Shown piece after piece: positions 24,898-34,494 of a stretch of DNA of 55,695 nt; the stretch's first letter is position 1, and the number at the start of each line of letters is the position of its first letter. The notes under the pieces were generated by a model. The model had not been told where the DNA came from. It did not search any database and saw only the letters and a list, made by a program, of their open reading frames with translations. This stretch comes from Desulfobacteraceae bacterium (GTDB lineage: Bacteria; Desulfobacterota; Desulfobacteria; Desulfobacterales; SURF-7). The stretch lies in NCBI GenBank assembly GCA_003599865.1, contig QZKS01000092.1, positions 1 to 55,695 of the forward strand, read 5' to 3'. A program made the translations under genes and the position numbers.

Positions 24898-25830
24898 TTA
24901 CTGCAAGGATTGTAATTTTCGATCAATATCTTCCAAAACAAAGTTGGCGCCAAGTTGACTCAGGTGACCATCCGTGTATGCGTCAAAGTTTTTTGTGATG
25001 TATTCGTATTGTTCCGTGTTCATATCCCATACGATGTCGTTCGGAGAAAATAATGCAAACATCTTCTTTTTATAGGTATCCCAGGAACCGGTTCGAACAA
25101 ATGATTGATACTCCCAATGGTTGATAGGGTAAAAGTAGGCTAAAATGGTAAAATTTTTTTGCCTGCATAAGGTAATCAGATTTCCTAGTTCATCATATGC
25201 TTCCGCATTTATCTTTATTATTATTTTTTTTGTTTTAATAATTATTTTATAGTAGTCGTAAAACTTTATACCGCGTTTCATCTTCTTAAGATCAAAATTA
25301 TTCCATCCCCATTCACTTTGCTCAAAACCCATTCTTGGCGGGATATGGTTATAAATTTTTCTCGTAACCGCTATTGCAAAAGGTGAAAATATAGCAGCAT
25401 CTAGTAGATTTTTATATGTAAATTGATTGTCTTTGAAACCGCTGTCTTTTGTCATATACGGGTACAGACAGATAATAATGATTTTGTTTCGGGTTTTTTG
25501 GATGTAGTTTTTTGAAGTATGATTGATTTCCGTAACGTTTCCACCATTGATGGAGAGATTGTATATCTTGTGTGTCTTCAGACGCCTTGTGTCAAGATTT
25601 GCTGATACGGATGGCCCAGTGAGAATTCCGTCAAAATTTTCCGGTACATACCGCAATGACATGAGATATTTTGTCGTACGCTCGTTCTGGTAAATTTTCT
25701 TTTCTTCATGGCTGTGCCATAGCCCAAATGGGTCATAGTAAAGATTCAAGATTGCATACCAGAAGTATTGATACGTCGTACCGATGATCAGGACGGCAAT
25801 CAGGATAATCGAAAAACGCTTAGAAGTCAT
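24898..25830 (-). CDS. SGNH-hydrolase-like membrane protein, partner of MBOAT
   Basis: The 310-residue protein has one N-terminal membrane helix (FSIILIAVLIIGTTYQYFW) and a periplasmic domain with GILTGPSVSANLDTRRLK. This is an SGNH-like block I in which the serine after GP is the candidate nucleophile. The tail YTDGHLSQLGANF holds the matching D and H of block V. Such AlgJ/AlgX- or DltD-like proteins accept the acyl group from an MBOAT enzyme and pass it to a glycan. The gene overlaps the MBOAT gene by 11 bases. I chose the ATG at 25830; a GTG at 25845 is the alternative. It is A+T-rich. Confidence 0.75.
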   Translation of the reverse strand: MTSKRFSIILIAVLIIGTTYQYFWYAILNLYYDPFGLWHSHEEKKIYQNERTTKYLMSLRYVPENFDGILTGPSVSANLDTRRLKTHKIYNLSINGGNVTEINHTSKNYIQKTRNKIIIICLYPYMTKDSGFKDNQFTYKNLLDAAIFSPFAIAVTRKIYNHIPPRMGFEQSEWGWNNFDLKKMKRGIKFYDYYKIIIKTKKIIIKINAEAYDELGNLITLCRQKNFTILAYFYPINHWEYQSFVRTGSWDTYKKKMFALFSPNDIVWDMNTEQYEYITKNFDAYTDGHLSQLGANFVLEDIDRKLQSLQ

Positions 25831-27373
25831 AGTACAGAAATTCACTCACACGATATAAAAATTTTATGGATAAAAGAAAAGCCATGGATACAAATGCCAG
25901 CCAGCGGTAACTGAACTGAAAGGAAAACCAGTTCTTCAGAGGTGACTTGCTCTCCGGCATACCCATGCAATCAGGATGAAAAATTTCATGGGTATTGGGC
26001 ATTCCCCAAATGATGATGACGGCAACCAAAAACAGTACTTTTCCTTGTAAGTCAATGAACATATCCATCTGGATAAATTGAAGGCCATGTATAGCAAGTG
26101 CATATCCTATATCGAAAAAACTGTTGAATTGTTCCAGATATTCAACTAGTAGGTGGATTCCATTTATTCCCAGCAGGCCTTTGTATACTCGGATTGCCCC
26201 ACCAAAGGATTCCGCCCGAAAGAGTACCCATGCAAAGGCAACGGAAAGAAATGTGACAAGGATGGAAAGGGATGCAGCAAGCCGGTCTGGTATTTTCAGC
26301 GGCTCAAAAAGCGATTGTATTTTTGTGGAGCGCCATAGGTTGTTTATTGTTAAAAACGCCCCATGCAGTCCTCCCCATAAAACAAAATTCCAGCTGGCTC
26401 CGTGCCACAGTCCCCCTAACAGCATGGTGATCATCAAATTGATATACCTTCGAAATGATCCTTTTTGATTTCCGCCAAGTGGGATGTATAAATAATTTTT
26501 TAAAAATCGGGAAAGGGTAATATGCCATGTTCGCCAGAAGGCTATGATATTGGATGATTTATACGGTGAATTAAAATTGATGGGCAGATGGATATTAAAC
26601 ATTCTTGCAATTCCGATCGCCATATCCGTATATCCCGAAAAATCAAAATACAGTTGAAACGTATAGGCCAGCGTAGCGATCCAGGCCTGAAAGAACATTA
26701 CATCGGTTCCGTGGTCAGCAGCATGAAATACCGGGGATGCATAATTGGCAAAAAGATCCGCAAAATGAATTTTCTTCAGCAGGCCGATACTGAAGATGCT
26801 GATGCCGGCGCCCAGATTATCGTAGTTTATTTTTTTGGTCTGCTTATCCGAAAATTGCGGCATCATCTCTTTATGATGAACAATCGGTCCTGCGATCAGT
26901 TGCGGAAAGAAACTGATGAACAGGCAATAGTTTAATAGATTATATTCGCATGTTTTATTTTGGTATGTGTCAACTAAAAAGGCGATTTGCTGGAAGGTAA
27001 AGAAGGAAATCCCGATGGGCAGAATTATGTTTTCCGTAATCAGGTTGCCGCCTGTTACCGAATTGTAATTTTCGATGAAAAAGTTCGCATACTTAAAGTA
27101 ACCGATGCATAAAAGGTTTAAGGTAATTCCGATGATTAAGATCAATTTCCGGTTTTTTCTCTGATCGACTAGTAAATATCCAATGATATAATTTACGATT
27201 ATGGATCCCAGAATCAATACAATGTAAACCGGGTTCCAGTGGCCGTAGTAAAATAATGAGGCTCCAAACAGCCATAGTACACCGAATCTGTCATGATATC
27301 GATTAAGTGTATAATAACCGATCAGTGTAAGCGGGAAAAATATAAATATGAATATGTAGGAATTAAACAGCAT
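25820..27373 (-). CDS. MBOAT O-acyltransferase, AlgI-like
   Basis: A polytopic protein of 517 residues. It carries the MBOAT core with FWRTWHITLSRFLKNYLYIP (H284) and the invariant histidine H324 in LLGGLWHGASWNFVLW. The many membrane helices begin at YIFIFIFFPLTLIGYY. Such proteins move an acyl group, commonly acetyl from acetyl-CoA, across the inner membrane to a periplasmic acceptor, as AlgI does for alginate. The SGNH-like gene overlaps its end and is the likely partner. The pair suggests periplasmic O-acylation of the exported polymer. The acyl donor is inferred. Confidence 0.92.
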   Translation of the reverse strand: MLFNSYIFIFIFFPLTLIGYYTLNRYHDRFGVLWLFGASLFYYGHWNPVYIVLILGSIIVNYIIGYLLVDQRKNRKLILIIGITLNLLCIGYFKYANFFIENYNSVTGGNLITENIILPIGISFFTFQQIAFLVDTYQNKTCEYNLLNYCLFISFFPQLIAGPIVHHKEMMPQFSDKQTKKINYDNLGAGISIFSIGLLKKIHFADLFANYASPVFHAADHGTDVMFFQAWIATLAYTFQLYFDFSGYTDMAIGIARMFNIHLPINFNSPYKSSNIIAFWRTWHITLSRFLKNYLYIPLGGNQKGSFRRYINLMITMLLGGLWHGASWNFVLWGGLHGAFLTINNLWRSTKIQSLFEPLKIPDRLAASLSILVTFLSVAFAWVLFRAESFGGAIRVYKGLLGINGIHLLVEYLEQFNSFFDIGYALAIHGLQFIQMDMFIDLQGKVLFLVAVIIIWGMPNTHEIFHPDCMGMPESKSPLKNWFSFQFSYRWLAFVSMAFLLSIKFLYRVSEFLYYDF

Positions 27374-27384
27374 ATGGTTGTCTG

Positions 27385-29007
27385 CTATGATTTAGAGATT
27401 TTAAAAACAATGGCGTACGGTTCCTCTCCCGTAAACATTTTCTGGATGGTGATGTTATCAGAAAAGTAATAGGCGGCTTCTTTCAACCACTGGATGATTT
27501 GTTTTTCAACACTGTCATGATTGCCTTTGAGGTTTAATACAAAGTAGATATTACTATCTGTAGAGTTAATAATATTGAATAACTGTTTTTTTTCATTGAG
27601 CAGATATGTTTTTGAAAAATATCTTACCTTGCAGCCATTTTTATTTTTGTCGCAAAAATATTCTGGACCAGGTCTGATGAAATAATCCGATTCAATGGAG
27701 GTGTAATAGTAAAAAAAATGAAAACTGTCTGTGATCAGTATGTCTCCCGGCTTGATCTGCTTTATAGTGAATTCGTTATTTGACCGCCTGTCGGCAATGT
27801 AGTTGGAAACGAGCGTGGGGGCATAATATGGATTCTCATAGAGATCTCCGTGTTTTCGAAATGGTATGGCAAAAGAATAGGTAACCTCTGCAAATGTGAA
27901 CAGGATAAGGATGGCTGTGACAAAAGAAGGGACGGCTTTTTTGAAGTGAAAACCATGCAGCCGGGATTCCGATATTTTTTGAATCCATACATAGTATCCG
28001 AGAAACCCAACAACCATCAATAATGGCATGGCGAAAAATAAATATCGTGTAACATAATGAACGTGGTAAAGGCTGACGAAGATAACGGGACAAACACCGA
28101 CCAAAAGCAAAAGAAGATTTTTATTCGCGGTTTGCCGATGATACAAAAGAGACGCCGAAAAAAGAATGATTCCAAGAATCAGGACGGTATGATGCTGGAA
28201 CAGATACTGTAAAAAGAAGGGGGAAAATTTCAGTGTTGACAAAATTTGATAACTGTTCAGGAAGACCATTGATACTTTAGCCGGATTTCCCTCTTGTATG
28301 AATAGATAGACAACTATATTGATTATTGGGAACAGCAAACCGGATAAAATGACAAGCCCATAAATTTTTTTTGAAAGCAACAAACTTTTTATATTCTGTT
28401 TCGACGCGATATAGCATGCCAATACCAGCAAGGGAGCCAGCATACCGTAAGGATGCGTTAGAGGGGATAAAAGAGCAAGCAGGACGGAAATGCCGATCTT
28501 TTTGTTGTTCTGGTACTTGAATCCGGTAAACGCAAAATAAAAACTGGAGACAACAAAGAAGGACAACAGACAATACATACGTCCCCATCTTGAAAATTCG
28601 ATGGCCCAGGGAAAGAAAGCAATCGCAGCAGAAACAACCAGCCCGAATCCGGAATCCTTGAATTCTTTTCCGATAAGGTAAAGCAGGATGATAAGACCAA
28701 TCCCTGCGATTGCACTTGGCAGCCTGATCGCCATCTCATTTGCACCGAAAAGAAACGCAAACATGGCTCCAAGATAACTCTGTGTCAATCCCCTGGTATA
28801 GTAGTGCCCGTTCGGAAGGATCGGAAAACCTTCCTGGAGAATACTTTTCATGCAAATGGCATTGTAAATTTCATCGATAGTCAGGCTGAGATTTCCAAGG
28901 TTGTATAACCGGAGAAATGCTCCCATCCCGACAATAAGGAGTAGGCATAATTGAATCCAGTAGGTCTGATTCGTTTGGGAGGGCCTGATTTGTTTGAAAA
29001 GAGACAT
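27385..29007 (-). CDS. GT39-like polytopic glycosyltransferase
   Basis: A 540-residue membrane protein with about ten helices. The first loop carries LSLTIDEIYNAICMK, with the DE pair that in ArnT/PMT (GT39) enzymes binds metal and donor. The helix VSAAIAFFPWAIEFSRWGRM follows the usual plan, and the last 110 residues are a soluble tail. Such enzymes use polyprenyl-phosphate-linked sugars on the periplasmic face. A polyprenyl-phosphate glycosyltransferase at 49267-50259 could supply the donor. A GGAG ribosome-binding site precedes the ATG. Its acceptor may be the exported polymer or lipid A, which cannot be decided here. Confidence 0.82.
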   Translation of the reverse strand: MSLFKQIRPSQTNQTYWIQLCLLLIVGMGAFLRLYNLGNLSLTIDEIYNAICMKSILQEGFPILPNGHYYTRGLTQSYLGAMFAFLFGANEMAIRLPSAIAGIGLIILLYLIGKEFKDSGFGLVVSAAIAFFPWAIEFSRWGRMYCLLSFFVVSSFYFAFTGFKYQNNKKIGISVLLALLSPLTHPYGMLAPLLVLACYIASKQNIKSLLLSKKIYGLVILSGLLFPIINIVVYLFIQEGNPAKVSMVFLNSYQILSTLKFSPFFLQYLFQHHTVLILGIILFSASLLYHRQTANKNLLLLLVGVCPVIFVSLYHVHYVTRYLFFAMPLLMVVGFLGYYVWIQKISESRLHGFHFKKAVPSFVTAILILFTFAEVTYSFAIPFRKHGDLYENPYYAPTLVSNYIADRRSNNEFTIKQIKPGDILITDSFHFFYYYTSIESDYFIRPGPEYFCDKNKNGCKVRYFSKTYLLNEKKQLFNIINSTDSNIYFVLNLKGNHDSVEKQIIQWLKEAAYYFSDNITIQKMFTGEEPYAIVFKISKS

Positions 29008-29013
29008 GAATTT

Positions 29014-30153
29014 TTATCTCCAGAGGGGAAGGCTTACTTTTCGAAGGATTTCTACAATTTTTTCCGATGCCGTACCATCTCCGAACGGATTTTTTTTCTT
29101 GCTCATGGAATCGTAATATTCCTTGTTCTTCAGCAAGGCAGATACCTCTTCAACGATTCGTTCCGTATTGGTCCCTACAAGTTTTGCGGTCCCGCATGTT
29201 ACGGCTTCCGGACGTTCAGTTGTCTCACGCATCACGATGACGGGTTTTCCGAAAGAGGGAGCTTCCTCTTGAATTCCTCCTGAGTCTGTTAATACCAGAT
29301 GGCTTTTTTGTAATAGAGCAATGAAGGGAAGGTAGCCAAGAGGATCGGTCAGGAATATGTTTTCAGTATCAGACAGCATCTCATGGACTGTTTTTCTGAC
29401 ATTCGGATTGAGATGAACAGGATAAATGAAGGCCACATCCCGGAATGATTTTGCAAGAGAAAGTATCGCAAGACAGATGGATCGAAATCCCTCTCCAAAG
29501 TTTTCACGGCGATGCCCGGTGATAAGAACTACTTTTTTTTTCAGCAGTGCCTGGGCGGGTATTCCACAATTCGTAAGTTCATCACCCTTGATCATGCCGG
29601 CAGCTTCCAGCAATGCATCGACAACCGTATTACCGGTGACAAATATGCTTTCGGGATGTATGCCTCCCTCAATCAGGTTTTTTCTGGCCAGTTCGGTTGG
29701 CGCGAAATGCAGATCTGCTATCTGGGAAGTCAACCGCCGGTTGATTTCTTCCGGGAAAGGGTGGTGTTTGTTATTTGTCCGAAGCCCGGCCTCGACATGT
29801 GCAACTCCGATCCCATGATAAAAGGCGCAGAGGGCTGACGTCATGCTCGTTGTCGTGTCACCTTGCACAATGATACAGTCAGTCCTGTGTTTCCGGAATA
29901 CTTCATTCATTCCCTCAATCGTCCGGGATGTCAACCCTGCCAGTGTCTGATTGCTTTGCATCACATCCAAATCCATGTCCGGTATGATATCGAAAGTCCT
30001 CAGGACCTGATCAAGCATCTGCCTGTGTTGCGCCGTGGAGCAGACACTGGTTTGAAAATCATCGGGCCTGGCCTTCAGCGCCTTGATAACCGGAGCCAGT
30101 TTGATTGCTTCCGGCCTGGTCCCAAATACAACCATGATGGATGGTTTGCTCAT
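29014..30153 (-). CDS. wecB: Non-hydrolysing UDP-GlcNAc 2-epimerase
   Basis: This protein of 379 residues has VFGTARPEA-like VVFGTRPEAIKLAPVIKALK at its start, VQGDTTTSMTSALCAFYHG, and HVEAGLRTNNKHHPFPEEIN. AGLRT with PEE is the WecB signature. The C-terminal half has TGHRRENFGEGF and VLTDSGGIQEEAPSFGKPVI. It should interconvert UDP-GlcNAc and UDP-ManNAc. It is unlike the hydrolysing NeuC/LegG form, as far as I can tell by eye. An AAGGA precedes the ATG. UDP-ManNAc or ManNAcA may be a building block of the polymer. It belongs to a different subgroup from the epimerase at 6383-7465. Confidence 0.9.
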   Translation of the reverse strand: MSKPSIMVVFGTRPEAIKLAPVIKALKARPDDFQTSVCSTAQHRQMLDQVLRTFDIIPDMDLDVMQSNQTLAGLTSRTIEGMNEVFRKHRTDCIIVQGDTTTSMTSALCAFYHGIGVAHVEAGLRTNNKHHPFPEEINRRLTSQIADLHFAPTELARKNLIEGGIHPESIFVTGNTVVDALLEAAGMIKGDELTNCGIPAQALLKKKVVLITGHRRENFGEGFRSICLAILSLAKSFRDVAFIYPVHLNPNVRKTVHEMLSDTENIFLTDPLGYLPFIALLQKSHLVLTDSGGIQEEAPSFGKPVIVMRETTERPEAVTCGTAKLVGTNTERIVEEVSALLKNKEYYDSMSKKKNPFGDGTASEKIVEILRKVSLPLWR

Positions 30154-30161
30154 TATATTCC

Positions 30162-30635
30162 TTAAACAAATCGTTTAATGATGTGCGCAGGATTGCCGCC
30201 GACTAAGACAAAATCATCATTTATGCTTTTTGTGACTACAGACCCCGCTGCTACAATAATTCCTTTTCCCGTGAGTTGGACTCCCGGTAAAATGATCGCA
30301 CTTGTCCCTATCCAGGTACTTTCTTGTATAAATACACTTTTTTTTACATGTTTAATGTGTTCTTTTTTAAAGTTTTCTTTTTTTCCCCATGCGGATGTAT
30401 CATAAGAGGCGGTTATAATTTTTGAATACGGAGATAACGTAACAAAATCCTTGATAATGATTTTGCCGGCGCCAAGGAGGTAAACACCCTCATTCAACCT
30501 GCAATTATCGCCAATTTCAATATGCTCCCCGCCATTAATTTTCACTTTCCCAAAGACTTTTAAATTCTTTCCACATTTCCCAACCTTGAATTTCAAAAGT
30601 ACTTTTCTATAATTTTGTATTAATTCTGCTATCAT
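30162..30635 (-). CDS. Hexapeptide-repeat acyltransferase
   Basis: The 157-residue protein has left-handed beta-helix repeats (IEIGDNCRLNEGVYLLGAGK onward) and ends with GIIVAAGSVVTKSINDDFVL and VGGNPAHIIKRF, as in the WcaF/CysE-type acetyltransferases. The loop TWIGTSAIILPGVQL holds the expected coil. It should acetylate a sugar in the cytoplasm from acetyl-CoA, but the sugar is unknown. I chose the ATG at 30635, which has AGGA at the right distance; a TTG two codons earlier is possible. It lies just upstream of wecB in the direction of transcription. Confidence 0.85.
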   Translation of the reverse strand: MIAELIQNYRKVLLKFKVGKCGKNLKVFGKVKINGGEHIEIGDNCRLNEGVYLLGAGKIIIKDFVTLSPYSKIITASYDTSAWGKKENFKKEHIKHVKKSVFIQESTWIGTSAIILPGVQLTGKGIIVAAGSVVTKSINDDFVLVGGNPAHIIKRFV

Positions 30636-30723
30636 TTTCAATCCTGTAACAACATTATGAAAAAGGTTCTATTCACCGGAATTTGCTTTTGTTCGGTAGG
30701 TTTTCCTGTTCTTCTGGGAAAAC

Positions 30724-31674
30724 TTACTTTTTGATGTAAAAATGATTAAATTCGTCTGTATGGAACTTGGAATTCACTGAAATCAGATTTTGATTAAAAT
30801 AGTTTTGATAATCGGTTTGCTCCATTTGATCTTTTGCTTCTTTAAGATGATCACCGCCTACTCCATGGCTATAACAGGGGCCTAGGCTGTCATAAAGGAT
30901 TCCGCCCTGCTCCAGGTGTGAAATGGCAAATTCCAGAAAAAGTCTTGGATTTCTTGTATGTTCCAGGAATTCAGCAAGGACGATGACTTGGAATGTATTG
31001 TCTAATTCGACGGGAACTTCTGTTTGCATGGCTGCAACATATCGGAATGGCAGATTTCTCTTTTCGAATCTCCATTTGGCAAATTCAAGCTGAGAATTGG
31101 AAAGATCGACAATGGTAACGTCCATTCCGTTTAGAGCCATGTAGATGGATGGATCGGCAACGCCGCAGCCATAATCGAGAACCTTTATATCCGAATCCGT
31201 GGTCCGAAGATACCGGTGTATAATCTTCATGACATCATAGCCGATTTTGTATTTATGATACCGCAGCATCAGCCTGTTGATATACATAAAGGAAGCCGCT
31301 TCATATGCGTTTTTCAGTTTTTCCTCGCTGGTTCCGAATCTTTCAAAAGGAAGAAGCATGTTGTAACGGTAATTATTGGTATTGGGAGTTCCGTTCAACA
31401 GGTAGTGAAGGATAAGGCTTCCAATGTGTTTTTCAGTGTAGGCCATGATCTCTTCCATCCGGTCTTTCAATAATGATTTTTTTTGATTGATTTTTGTGGT
31501 TTGAAGATATGTTTCCTCAACAAAACTGTTCTTAAAAGAAAAGATGGTTGTATTTTTTTTCCCGGGCAGCTGGATAAAAAGGCCTATTTTTCTATACAAA
31601 TACAGTATGATGTCTCGCATGTATGGAATTTTTTTTAGGGCATCAATCACTGTTTTGCGAATCCTATCTTCCAA
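30724..31674 (-). CDS. Class I SAM-dependent methyltransferase
   Basis: The 316-residue protein carries the SAM-binding glycine loop KVLDYGCGVADPSIYMALNG, the acidic post-II D/E (VTIVDLSNSQLEFAKWR) and VIVLAEFLEHTRNPRLFLEF, a motif common in glycan methyltransferases. The start is TTG at 31674. GGAG lies eight bases before it, which supports it over the ATG at residue 19. The gene overlaps the upstream GT2 gene by 11 bases. It probably methylates a sugar of the polymer or a precursor. The first 150 residues are helical and may bind the glycan. Confidence 0.82.
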   Translation of the reverse strand: MEDRIRKTVIDALKKIPYMRDIILYLYRKIGLFIQLPGKKNTTIFSFKNSFVEETYLQTTKINQKKSLLKDRMEEIMAYTEKHIGSLILHYLLNGTPNTNNYRYNMLLPFERFGTSEEKLKNAYEAASFMYINRLMLRYHKYKIGYDVMKIIHRYLRTTDSDIKVLDYGCGVADPSIYMALNGMDVTIVDLSNSQLEFAKWRFEKRNLPFRYVAAMQTEVPVELDNTFQVIVLAEFLEHTRNPRLFLEFAISHLEQGGILYDSLGPCYSHGVGGDHLKEAKDQMEQTDYQNYFNQNLISVNSKFHTDEFNHFYIKK

Positions 31675-32548
31675 ATTTGCTTCTCCAGATCAGCCAGAGG
31701 CGAGGAAACAATATCCGGCTGGTAATTGTCATTATCCAATGGATCGGCCATAAATATCCGGTATGCCGCCGAGTAAAATAAAGCCTCTCCTTGATCGGTG
31801 TAACACTGGTTCTTTGGGACATCAGTTCTTTTCTCTTATGAATGGGAAGGGACGTATCCCGCACAGATCCTTCAATTTTATTCATAGGACAGTGACCAAG
31901 ATAACCAGGAGCCACCCGACATGATATGCCTGCTTTTCCGGCACGAAGCCCATAGTCAACATCCCCTGTACCATGAGAAAAATAAGGATCTAAATTACCC
32001 AGAATTTTTACAATGTTTCGGGAGATGAGATTCAGGTTGCCTCCCATAGTATCACAGGACAGGGGAGCATCTGCAGGAATAACCGGCACTAGTTTTAAAG
32101 GAGGCCACCAGTTCGGGATGACAATTCCGCCATAAGCATGTCGGCCTGTTGAATCATCCCTGGTTGAACCCACGATAATGGCTTCTTTATTTTCTTTTGT
32201 TTTTATAGAATGAAATGTATCGATCATTTTTGAAATTGCATATGGGTAAAGAATAACGTCATCGTTAAGCCAGATATAAAAATCATAATCATGTTCGGAT
32301 GCCTCATCAAATGCCATCCGCATTCCACCTCCCCAATACAGGGAACCGTTTCCATAAAGTATCTTGACATGGGGGAATTGCTCGGAAACCGCATCAGCGG
32401 TTCCATCTTCCGATCCGTCATCCACGAGAAATACGCTTATCCGTATGCCTGGGTTCGGCTCCTGATTCATCAGCGCTTCAAGACAGGATAATGTCGTATT
32501 TTTCCGGTTGTGGCAGGTCATCAATATGGCGATTGTGATTTCAGCCAT
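31664..32548 (-). CDS. Family 2 glycosyltransferase
   Basis: The enzyme of 294 residues starts MAEITIAILMTCHNRKNTTL and has the GT2 loop VFLVDDGSEDGT near 39-50. The segment GSLYWGGGMRMAFDEASEHD follows, then YIWLNDDVILYPYA with NDD at 95-97. GSLYWGGGMR is seen in rhamnosyl- or galactofuranosyl-type GT2 enzymes, but I would not name the sugar. I chose the ATG at 32548, which shares one base with the stop codon of the upstream gene (TGATG); a longer frame starts at 32569. It overlaps the next methyltransferase gene by 11 bases, so a three-gene coupled unit is likely. Confidence 0.85.
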   Translation of the reverse strand: MAEITIAILMTCHNRKNTTLSCLEALMNQEPNPGIRISVFLVDDGSEDGTADAVSEQFPHVKILYGNGSLYWGGGMRMAFDEASEHDYDFYIWLNDDVILYPYAISKMIDTFHSIKTKENKEAIIVGSTRDDSTGRHAYGGIVIPNWWPPLKLVPVIPADAPLSCDTMGGNLNLISRNIVKILGNLDPYFSHGTGDVDYGLRAGKAGISCRVAPGYLGHCPMNKIEGSVRDTSLPIHKRKELMSQRTSVTPIKERLYFTRRHTGYLWPIHWIMTITSRILFPRLWLIWRSKFGR

Positions 32549-33528
32549 CAGGATTGTTTCAAAAAACATCCGGTTAATTTGTCAATCCAGGCTTGAGGCA
32601 ATCGCCTGCTCAACATCCGTTTGATGGTAAAAAAAAAGATTTTTCTGACAGCCGGCAATGAATATCCGTTATAGGAAAGTATATGGCGGATAATTTTTAT
32701 GGATTGAGAGATTGTACAGCTTTTTTCTCCGGCAAGACCTCCAAGAACGCGGGCCCGGTAATGCCGGATATACTGTTCACCGCCTTTGGAACCCATCCAT
32801 TTTTGCAATGTAGGTTTCCATTTTGAAAGATATTGTTCCACACCTCGAATTCTATGGCTGATGTCTGTGACCATACGTTGATGTCTTCCGGTTTGAATCG
32901 TTAGCACCAGCGCTTCCATTATCGGAACGGAGTAGTAGCCATGGGCTGCAAGATTCATCCAGACATCATGGTCGATGGAAGATATCAGGGTTTCATCAAA
33001 CCCGCCGATATGTTCCAGTACCTTTTTAGGAAAAATAAAGGAAGATGAAATCGTCCAGAGGTCATTTTTACAGATGTCCTCCTGAATGTTTCCTTTCATC
33101 TGCGGCATCAGGTAGGTGGTTCGATTTTCATCTACTTTACGGATTTCATGACCACAGTAGGCAACTCCAAAAGTTTCCATATCCTTTTGTGGAATCCTTT
33201 GAATCTCGGCCATTCTTTTTTCAAGGCATTGCGGTTTCCACCGATCATCGTCATCCAGAAAAGCGATATAATCTCCTTTTGCATGGCGTATGCCGGTATT
33301 TCTGGCTGCAGCAAGTCCTTTTCTCTCTTGGTGCCTGTGGTAATACACATTTTGTCTACCATTGAGAAGATCTTTGATAACAGCGGATGTATCATCCTCG
33401 GAACGATCATCCACTACAATCAGTTCAAAATCGGTATAGCTTTGCTCCAATACGGATAAGACGGCCTGCGGCACCAACATGGAACGGTTACAGGTTGTAA
33501 TGACAACAGTGACGACCGGATTTTTCAT
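32548..33528 (-). CDS. Family 2 glycosyltransferase
   Basis: The 326-residue protein has VVTVVITTCNRSMLVPQAVL, the DDR loop IVVDDRSEDDTSA at residues 37-49, KGLAAARNTGIRHAKGDYIA, and FLDDDDRW with DDDD at 92-95. These are the standard GT2 GT-A motifs. It resembles the next gene (33541-34494) over the core, so the two may come from one duplication, with different C-terminal parts. Its stop codon overlaps the start of the following gene. It should add one sugar in the cytoplasm. Confidence 0.88.
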   Translation of the reverse strand: MKNPVVTVVITTCNRSMLVPQAVLSVLEQSYTDFELIVVDDRSEDDTSAVIKDLLNGRQNVYYHRHQERKGLAAARNTGIRHAKGDYIAFLDDDDRWKPQCLEKRMAEIQRIPQKDMETFGVAYCGHEIRKVDENRTTYLMPQMKGNIQEDICKNDLWTISSSFIFPKKVLEHIGGFDETLISSIDHDVWMNLAAHGYYSVPIMEALVLTIQTGRHQRMVTDISHRIRGVEQYLSKWKPTLQKWMGSKGGEQYIRHYRARVLGGLAGEKSCTISQSIKIIRHILSYNGYSLPAVRKIFFFTIKRMLSRRLPQAWIDKLTGCFLKQS

Positions 33529-33540
33529 AAGATGGAATAA

Positions 33541-34494
33541 CTATGAAATATGTCTCAGTTTGTTCAGGGTAATCAAGAATACACGTTTGTTCATCAGAAC
33601 AATCAGTTTCGCTTTATATAGCAAGCTTATTTTACATTGCATGGCTTTTTTAAAAAAATGGTACGCCTTGTTCCATTCACATATCAGTATATAGGAGGCC
33701 GCAATCTGGGCAAAAACATTGCTTTTCTGCCGGGGATACTGCTGGAATTCGGTATTGAAGACATCTATACGCTTCTTCATTGTGAATACCTCATGCAGTA
33801 AATGTTTTCGTGAATTCATGCTGATCCTGTCCCCGTGATTCACATGGATTCTGGCTAGTACGAGGGGTACATAATCCACCTCAAAATATTTGGAAACTCT
33901 TCTGAAAAAATCACCGTCATTGCCCCGCATCAGTTCCTCATCAAAACCGCCGACCACATTCAGGACCTCTTTTTTGATAATTACGGTCGGACATCCGCCG
34001 ATAGCCTGTTTGTCGAGCATATCCGGCAAAACATAACCACGTCTCAAAGGGGCGTGAATCCCTATGGATTTATCCTTGTCAAAATATTCCATCCAGGCAT
34101 ATACAAGACCGACTCTGGGTTCTGAATTGATGATTACCGGCATTTGAAGTTCCAGCTTGTCCGGCGTCCATTCATCATCATCGTCCAGAAAGGCGATATA
34201 TTGACTTTTGGCTGCTTTCATTCCGGTATTTCTGGCGGCAGATGCACCTTTTGATACGGGATGATGAAGAAACCGTATACGGTCATCCTGAAACGAAGCA
34301 ACCGTTTCTTGAGTATTGTCGATCGAACCATCAGATACGACAATGATTTCAAAATCCTGCCAGGTCTGGGACAGAACGCTCTGGACGGCTCGTTTCAGCA
34401 ATTCCGAGCGGTTATGAGTTGGAATAACCACGCTGACCAGGGGGATGGCGGTTTTTAATGTTGAATCAATCTGAATCAGCGGATGCGCTCCCAT
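33541..34494 (-). CDS. Family 2 glycosyltransferase
   Basis: A 317-residue enzyme with LVSVVIPTHNRSELLKRAVQ, the loop VVSDGSIDNTQET near 52-64, and the acidic motif FLDDDDEWTPDKLELQM with DDDD at 104-107. The C-terminal 100 residues carry a helical region with YPRQKSNVFAQIAASYILIC. The N-terminal 18 residues before the GT2 strand are an extra leader. Its start overlaps the upstream gene by 19 bases. It shares a similar core with the 32548-33528 gene. The donor and acceptor are unknown. Confidence 0.88.
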   Translation of the reverse strand: MGAHPLIQIDSTLKTAIPLVSVVIPTHNRSELLKRAVQSVLSQTWQDFEIIVVSDGSIDNTQETVASFQDDRIRFLHHPVSKGASAARNTGMKAAKSQYIAFLDDDDEWTPDKLELQMPVIINSEPRVGLVYAWMEYFDKDKSIGIHAPLRRGYVLPDMLDKQAIGGCPTVIIKKEVLNVVGGFDEELMRGNDGDFFRRVSKYFEVDYVPLVLARIHVNHGDRISMNSRKHLLHEVFTMKKRIDVFNTEFQQYPRQKSNVFAQIAASYILICEWNKAYHFFKKAMQCKISLLYKAKLIVLMNKRVFLITLNKLRHIS

